DNA from: Candidatus Methanoperedentaceae archaeon
GTDB taxonomy: Archaea; Halobacteriota; Methanosarcinia; Methanosarcinales; Methanoperedenaceae
Reading direction: 5' to 3'
Length of the DNA stretch: 64,000 bases
Assembly (NCBI GenBank): GCA_003104905.1
Contig: PQAS01000050.1
Span: forward strand, 1-64,000
Shown: positions 60,644-64,000 of the stretch, piece by piece
Layout of the letters: each line of letters begins with the position of its first letter
How positions within the stretch are numbered: position 1 is the stretch's first letter
Notes under the pieces: model-generated
The model's input: the letters and a program-made list of their open reading frames with translations, nothing else
The model's database searches: none
Told to the model about the DNA's origin: nothing
Position numbers and translations under genes: made by a program

Positions 60644-61759
60644 TCATCCCATCTTTTTCAACATCTTCTCAATTTCCTTAAGGTTGTCCTGATATGAGTT
60701 CCTGGTATCTTCATATTCTTCATCAAGAAGATCCCCTGATTCATATTTCTTATCAAGATCCTTTATTTTTGATAGAATTTGTTCCTTGAGGTCTCCAAGT
60801 TGTTGTGCGTTTTTTCCTTTAAATTTTCCCGATGGCACAAAAGTATCAATCTCTGAAGGTTCCTCATTAGCTTTTTTGGTAGTTTTTCCTATATTTTTTT
60901 TGGAAATGCTGCTTACTTTTTCTTCTGGTTTCAATTTATTCTTTATATACGGATACGAGAAAACAAGTATTATCAATATACCAATAACGATAACGATAAT
61001 TAGGGTATAGTTTTGAGTTCCCGGCACGCTGGCTTGTGATATTTCGATTTTTATTTCCTTGAATTGCGGTAATGAAAACTTAAAAATCTCACCTTTATCG
61101 TCCACCTCTGTCGCTGCTATCTTGTTGCCATTTTCATCAATGAATTTAACCTCACTTCCTTGAGGTTTGGTGATCTTTACAATAATAGCCGGAAGCCCCG
61201 GTTTTTCCTTATATTCATAATTTATTAATGCAGGAATTGCTAATTTCTTTGAAAAAATTTCGGTATTTGCATCAGCATTCTGTTTAACACTATATTCTAA
61301 GGCATAAAGGAACGGTAAACGACTATTTTGTTCAACATAATCCTTCCAGCTTATAATGTTCTGGTTTTGCGAAAAAGAGATTGGCATCCCGCCGCCTGTC
61401 ATCATTTCTGACATTTCCGACCGGACTAGACTGATATTTTCCGAACCATCTGGTAGCGATGTCCGCAGATTTCCAAAGAAATTTTGTGTACCGATATTCC
61501 TGAAAGTAAGAGTTTCACGGATGAACAATTTATTTTCTGCCTTCAACCTGTTTGCATCCACTTCAATAAGATGCTGTACCATAATGATATCCTGGTCTGA
61601 TTCTGTTGTGTTATTGAGGTCTATTTGTGAAACATTACCGTTTCCTTGCGGGATGGTCATATTATTGGCCTTGCCGCCCATTCCCGCAAATCCCAACGAA
61701 CTATTTGCCAATAAAATAATCAAAAACGCTGATATAATTATTTTGGTTATGTTTTTCAT
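60644..61759 (-). CDS. Membrane protein with extracellular beta domain and SHOCT-like tail
   Basis: A 371-residue protein: signal peptide, an extracellular beta-rich domain (about 50-250), one membrane helix (LIIVIVIGILIILVFSYPYI), and a cytoplasmic tail ending ILSKIKDLDKKYESGDLLDE and a helical end. The plan matches the ccm-operon protein at 35066. ATG 61759 is preferred to the longer frame. Function unknown. Confidence 0.65.
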   Translation of the reverse strand: MKNITKIIISAFLIILLANSSLGFAGMGGKANNMTIPQGNGNVSQIDLNNTTESDQDIIMVQHLIEVDANRLKAENKLFIRETLTFRNIGTQNFFGNLRTSLPDGSENISLVRSEMSEMMTGGGMPISFSQNQNIISWKDYVEQNSRLPFLYALEYSVKQNADANTEIFSKKLAIPALINYEYKEKPGLPAIIVKITKPQGSEVKFIDENGNKIAATEVDDKGEIFKFSLPQFKEIKIEISQASVPGTQNYTLIIVIVIGILIILVFSYPYIKNKLKPEEKVSSISKKNIGKTTKKANEEPSEIDTFVPSGKFKGKNAQQLGDLKEQILSKIKDLDKKYESGDLLDEEYEDTRNSYQDNLKEIEKMLKKMG

Positions 61760-61802
61760 TGATTCACTTCCAGTCACTATTGTATTTAAGATAATAATTA
61801 AG

Positions 61803-63293
61803 TTATCTATTAATTTTTTTTAAGAATACCGAATTTCCTTCTCTATTTTCTATTGAGAAATTGAAGTTCACATTTTTCATAAAATATTCCATATTTAGAT
61901 ATTCAACTTTTGTTAATAAATAGGAGGATTTTGTATTATTCACCCAATCTTCAATCCTTGCCATTTTATTTTTAGTTAGATATATTCTTAACGCATATTC
62001 TTTTTCCATATGCAGAAATCCATTTCCTATCCAATATGATGCCAGGTTTGGTGCAATGATTGTTATATTTTCATCTGAAATATTATTTTTAATACGATAA
62101 TTTGCAGCATATTGCGAGAGCTGTATATCATCTTTTGTCAGTATTGGTTGTGAAATAATTGGTTATGTGGCTAAAGTATATGTTGAAATGAAAATAATAA
62201 TCAATAGACTTCCAAACAAAGTAATTTCCGAAAATATTTTTTTGTATTTGAAATCGTGATTATCCATATGTTTAATTATGTGAGCTATAGGGATGGCAAT
62301 GAAAGATGATGATAGTAAAACCTGTAAAAAGAAAATTTTATAGGCAAAATATTTTGCAATTAATCCATATATATTTATAATTAAAAAAAGGGTATATGTA
62401 AAAATTATTCCAAAACATAATATAAAATAAAAGTTGATCCAGGCCTTTTCTTTGTTTTCAATTTTTAAAAGGGTAAAAAGTGTCCCAATAACCAGTAATT
62501 CGCCAAATATCATAGAATAATAAAAATTATCATTCAAGTATTGTCCAAAAAAGTATGTTGGAACTGAAAACAACATGAATGGACTTGCAAGAGACAAAAT
62601 TTCTTCATACCCTGTCGGAAGATTATATTCATTCAAGAGTTCTTTGGCGATAAGGTATACAAGAACAGCTAATAAACCTGCTGCAGCAAAAACCAATATC
62701 TGCATTGTTTCTACAAGTTCAATCCCAAAAATTTTTGAAATATATACTGTAAATAAACTCGGCCCATAAGGATAATGTACCATTTCCTGCATATAATACG
62801 AATTATTCAAATTTGGCAAAGATTCATGATTGTATAAATAATCCATCAGTACATAATGATGTACCGCATCTACACTATAACTGATGGGCAAAAAAGCTGG
62901 AGAAAAATACAGAGAATAGATGAATACTATTGCAAAAATTATCAGACAATAAATTATTGACTTTCTATAAGAAGTCAATTTTATTTTAAAAAACAATATA
63001 AACAGAATAATTTCAACGGCCATGACAAATGTAATATTAATTACATTCAAATGAAAGTGGAAATAATCTAAGAAATATCCATTTATTACAACCAACGAAT
63101 ATAATACTAAGATTATTATAATCAATAATTCAATGGGATTCTTAAAATTTAGAATCGTTTTCCCTGTTTTTATTCCTGCCAAGAATTGCGCCTTCCACAT
63201 TAGAAATAGAACGCAAAGGATATAAAATCGTCCGGGCATATTTCGGATATCTTGTGGAATTATAGCTGAGACATCATTGTTAGATCGCAGCAA
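61803..63293 (-). pseudogene. GT-C-like multi-span membrane protein split by an in-frame TAA
   Basis: Two frames in the same phase, 63293-62163 and the stretch to 61803, are separated only by a TAA at 62163-62165. The 376-residue part has about 11 membrane helices and a DAVHHYVLMDYLYNHESLP loop like dolichyl-phosphate-sugar transferases (GT-C). The remaining 120 residues (PIISQPILTKDDIQLSQYAA ...) form the soluble C-terminal domain. It looks like one 496-codon gene with a nonsense mutation, though a sequence error is possible. It is AT-richer than its neighbours. Confidence 0.6.
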
Positions 63294-63335
63294 AACGCAT
63301 ATATCCAGGCTTTTCCTTATGTGAAAGGGATTCTC

Positions 63336-64000
63336 ATGGATTTAGTAATTTATTTCAATGGAAAATTTGTGCCTAAACAGGAGGCAAGAACCTCCATATA
63401 TGATCACGGTTTCTTATATGGGGACGGAGTTTTTGAAGGAATAAGGGCATACAACGGCCGGGTATTCAGGCTTGATGAGCATCTTGACAGGATGTACGAT
63501 TCAGCAAAGGCAATAGACCTGACTATCCCAATTTCAAAGGATGAAATGAAAAAAGCCATCATTGAAACACTGAAGAGAAATAATCTGAAAGACGCTTATA
63601 TACGCCCCATAGTTTCACGTGGTGATGGCGACCTGGGTCTTGATCCAAGAAAATGCCCCAAACCCAATATATTCATAATAACACAGGAATGGGGCGCTAT
63701 GTACGGAGACCTCTATGAAAAAGGACTTACCGCTATTACCGTAGGTGTCAGGAGAAATGCTCCTGAGGCAATGCCGCCAAATATCAAATCCCTGAATTAT
63801 CTGAACAACATACTTGCCAAGATCGAAGCAAATGCTAAAGGCGGCGATGAAGCGATTATGTTTGATGTTAATGGTAATCTTTCGGAAGGTTCGGGTGACA
63901 ATATTTTTGTTGTGAAGAACGGCCAGATTATCACTCCACCTGCTCTAAATAACCTTCGTGGAATAACAAGGGCTGCTGCGATAGAAATTGCGACAAGGCA
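63336..64000 (+). CDS. ilvE: Branched-chain amino acid aminotransferase, 5' part
   Basis: The frame is open to the window end (about 221 residues). Fold-type IV motifs: [29 protein letters not shown], and the Schiff-base lysine in [39 protein letters not shown] is typical of IlvE. It makes branched-chain amino acids from keto acids. AAGGGA precedes ATG 63336. Confidence 0.93.
   Translation, partial: MDLVIYFNGKFVPKQEARTSIYDHGFLYGDGVFEGIRAYNGRVFRLDEHLDRMYDSAKAIDLTIPISKDEMKKAIIETLKRNNLKDAYIRPIVSRGDGDLGLDPRKCPKPNIFIITQEWGAMYGDLYEKGLTAITVGVRRNAPEAMPPNIKSLNYLNNILAKIEANAKGGDEAIMFDVNGNLSEGSGDNIFVVKNGQIITPPALNNLRGITRAAAIEIATR

Noticed and set aside
62163-62165. Pyrrolysine or selenocysteine decoding of the interrupting stops
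   Set aside because: The GT-C gene is split by TAA, which neither system reads. The cytochrome is split by TGA with a frame change and without a cysteine-like context.

Overview
The window looks like a chromosomal segment of a methanogen-related archaeon, most likely of the ANME-2d / 'Candidatus Methanoperedens' type. This assignment is inference from gene content; no database search was possible. Archaeal markers are ribosomal protein S8e, CTP-type riboflavin kinase with an N-terminal winged helix, a presenilin-family protease, bipartite lipoate ligase, stand-alone NifB, an F420H2-oxidase-like flavodiiron protein, TATA-box promoters, PGF-CTERM surface proteins and CXXXY-type CcmE. The unusually rich cytochrome c maturation inventory (CcmC, CcmE, two CcmF, two CcmH, CcdA), a tri-heme cytochrome and a decayed cytochrome tail point to a cytochrome-rich anaerobe.

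Layout. 0-5 kb: a TnpB start, an IS tail relic, an Lrp regulator with an aminotransferase, an MFS transporter, a PemK-like toxin remnant with its antitoxin, a structured-RNA candidate and HicBA. 5-9.3 kb: ribB-ribK, pheA, a presenilin-like protease and MntA-HepT. 9.3-11.4 kb: amt-GNAT-glnK. 11.4-16.8 kb: ccmC, a universal stress protein, a frameshifted tri-heme cytochrome and a CcmF homologue.

17.0-27.5 kb is a tightly packed run of 13 plus-strand genes: queD-queE-folE, a secreted squalene-cyclase-like protein with a DSDDTA motif, a linalool dehydratase/isomerase-like protein with its cysteine pair, a second QueD-like protein, a methyltransferase, a PGF-CTERM protein, a two-permease/one-ATPase transporter, a 57-residue membrane peptide and a UbiA prenyltransferase. 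It reads as a coherent biosynthesis-and-transport operon of unknown product and is the best candidate here for an undescribed system.

27.5-32 kb: an orphan PD-(D/E)XK-like protein and a MacB-type ABC operon. 32-40.3 kb: the main ccm operon, running into copper/thiol-redox genes (cupredoxin, CcdA, PCYCGC protein, DUF2933-like, two paralogous secreted proteins). 40.3-45.1 kb: a pstSCAB operon with an N-terminally truncated IscB wedged between pstA and pstB, and a PstB carrying a C-terminal TusA-like domain. 45-53.5 kb: a beta-propeller lipoprotein, pyrF, an AbiEi/AbiEii pair, a glycosyltransferase, small secreted and Cys-rich proteins and the flavodiiron protein. 53.5-64 kb: a cytochrome-tail pseudogene, rubredoxin, nifB behind a 26-bp palindrome, surface lipoproteins, S8e, geranylgeranyl reductase family, lplA/lplB, pdxT, a membrane protein, a GT-C-like gene split by an in-frame TAA, and the start of ilvE.

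Regulatory structure is visible: three TTTACA-N5-TGTAAA sites between the ABC and ccm operons, a 20-bp motif (TAAASCACAAMCNRSWTAAA) found four times ahead of ccm-linked operons, an inverted repeat at ribK, and a palindrome at the promoter of a 30-codon membrane peptide. No tRNA, rRNA or CRISPR array was seen.
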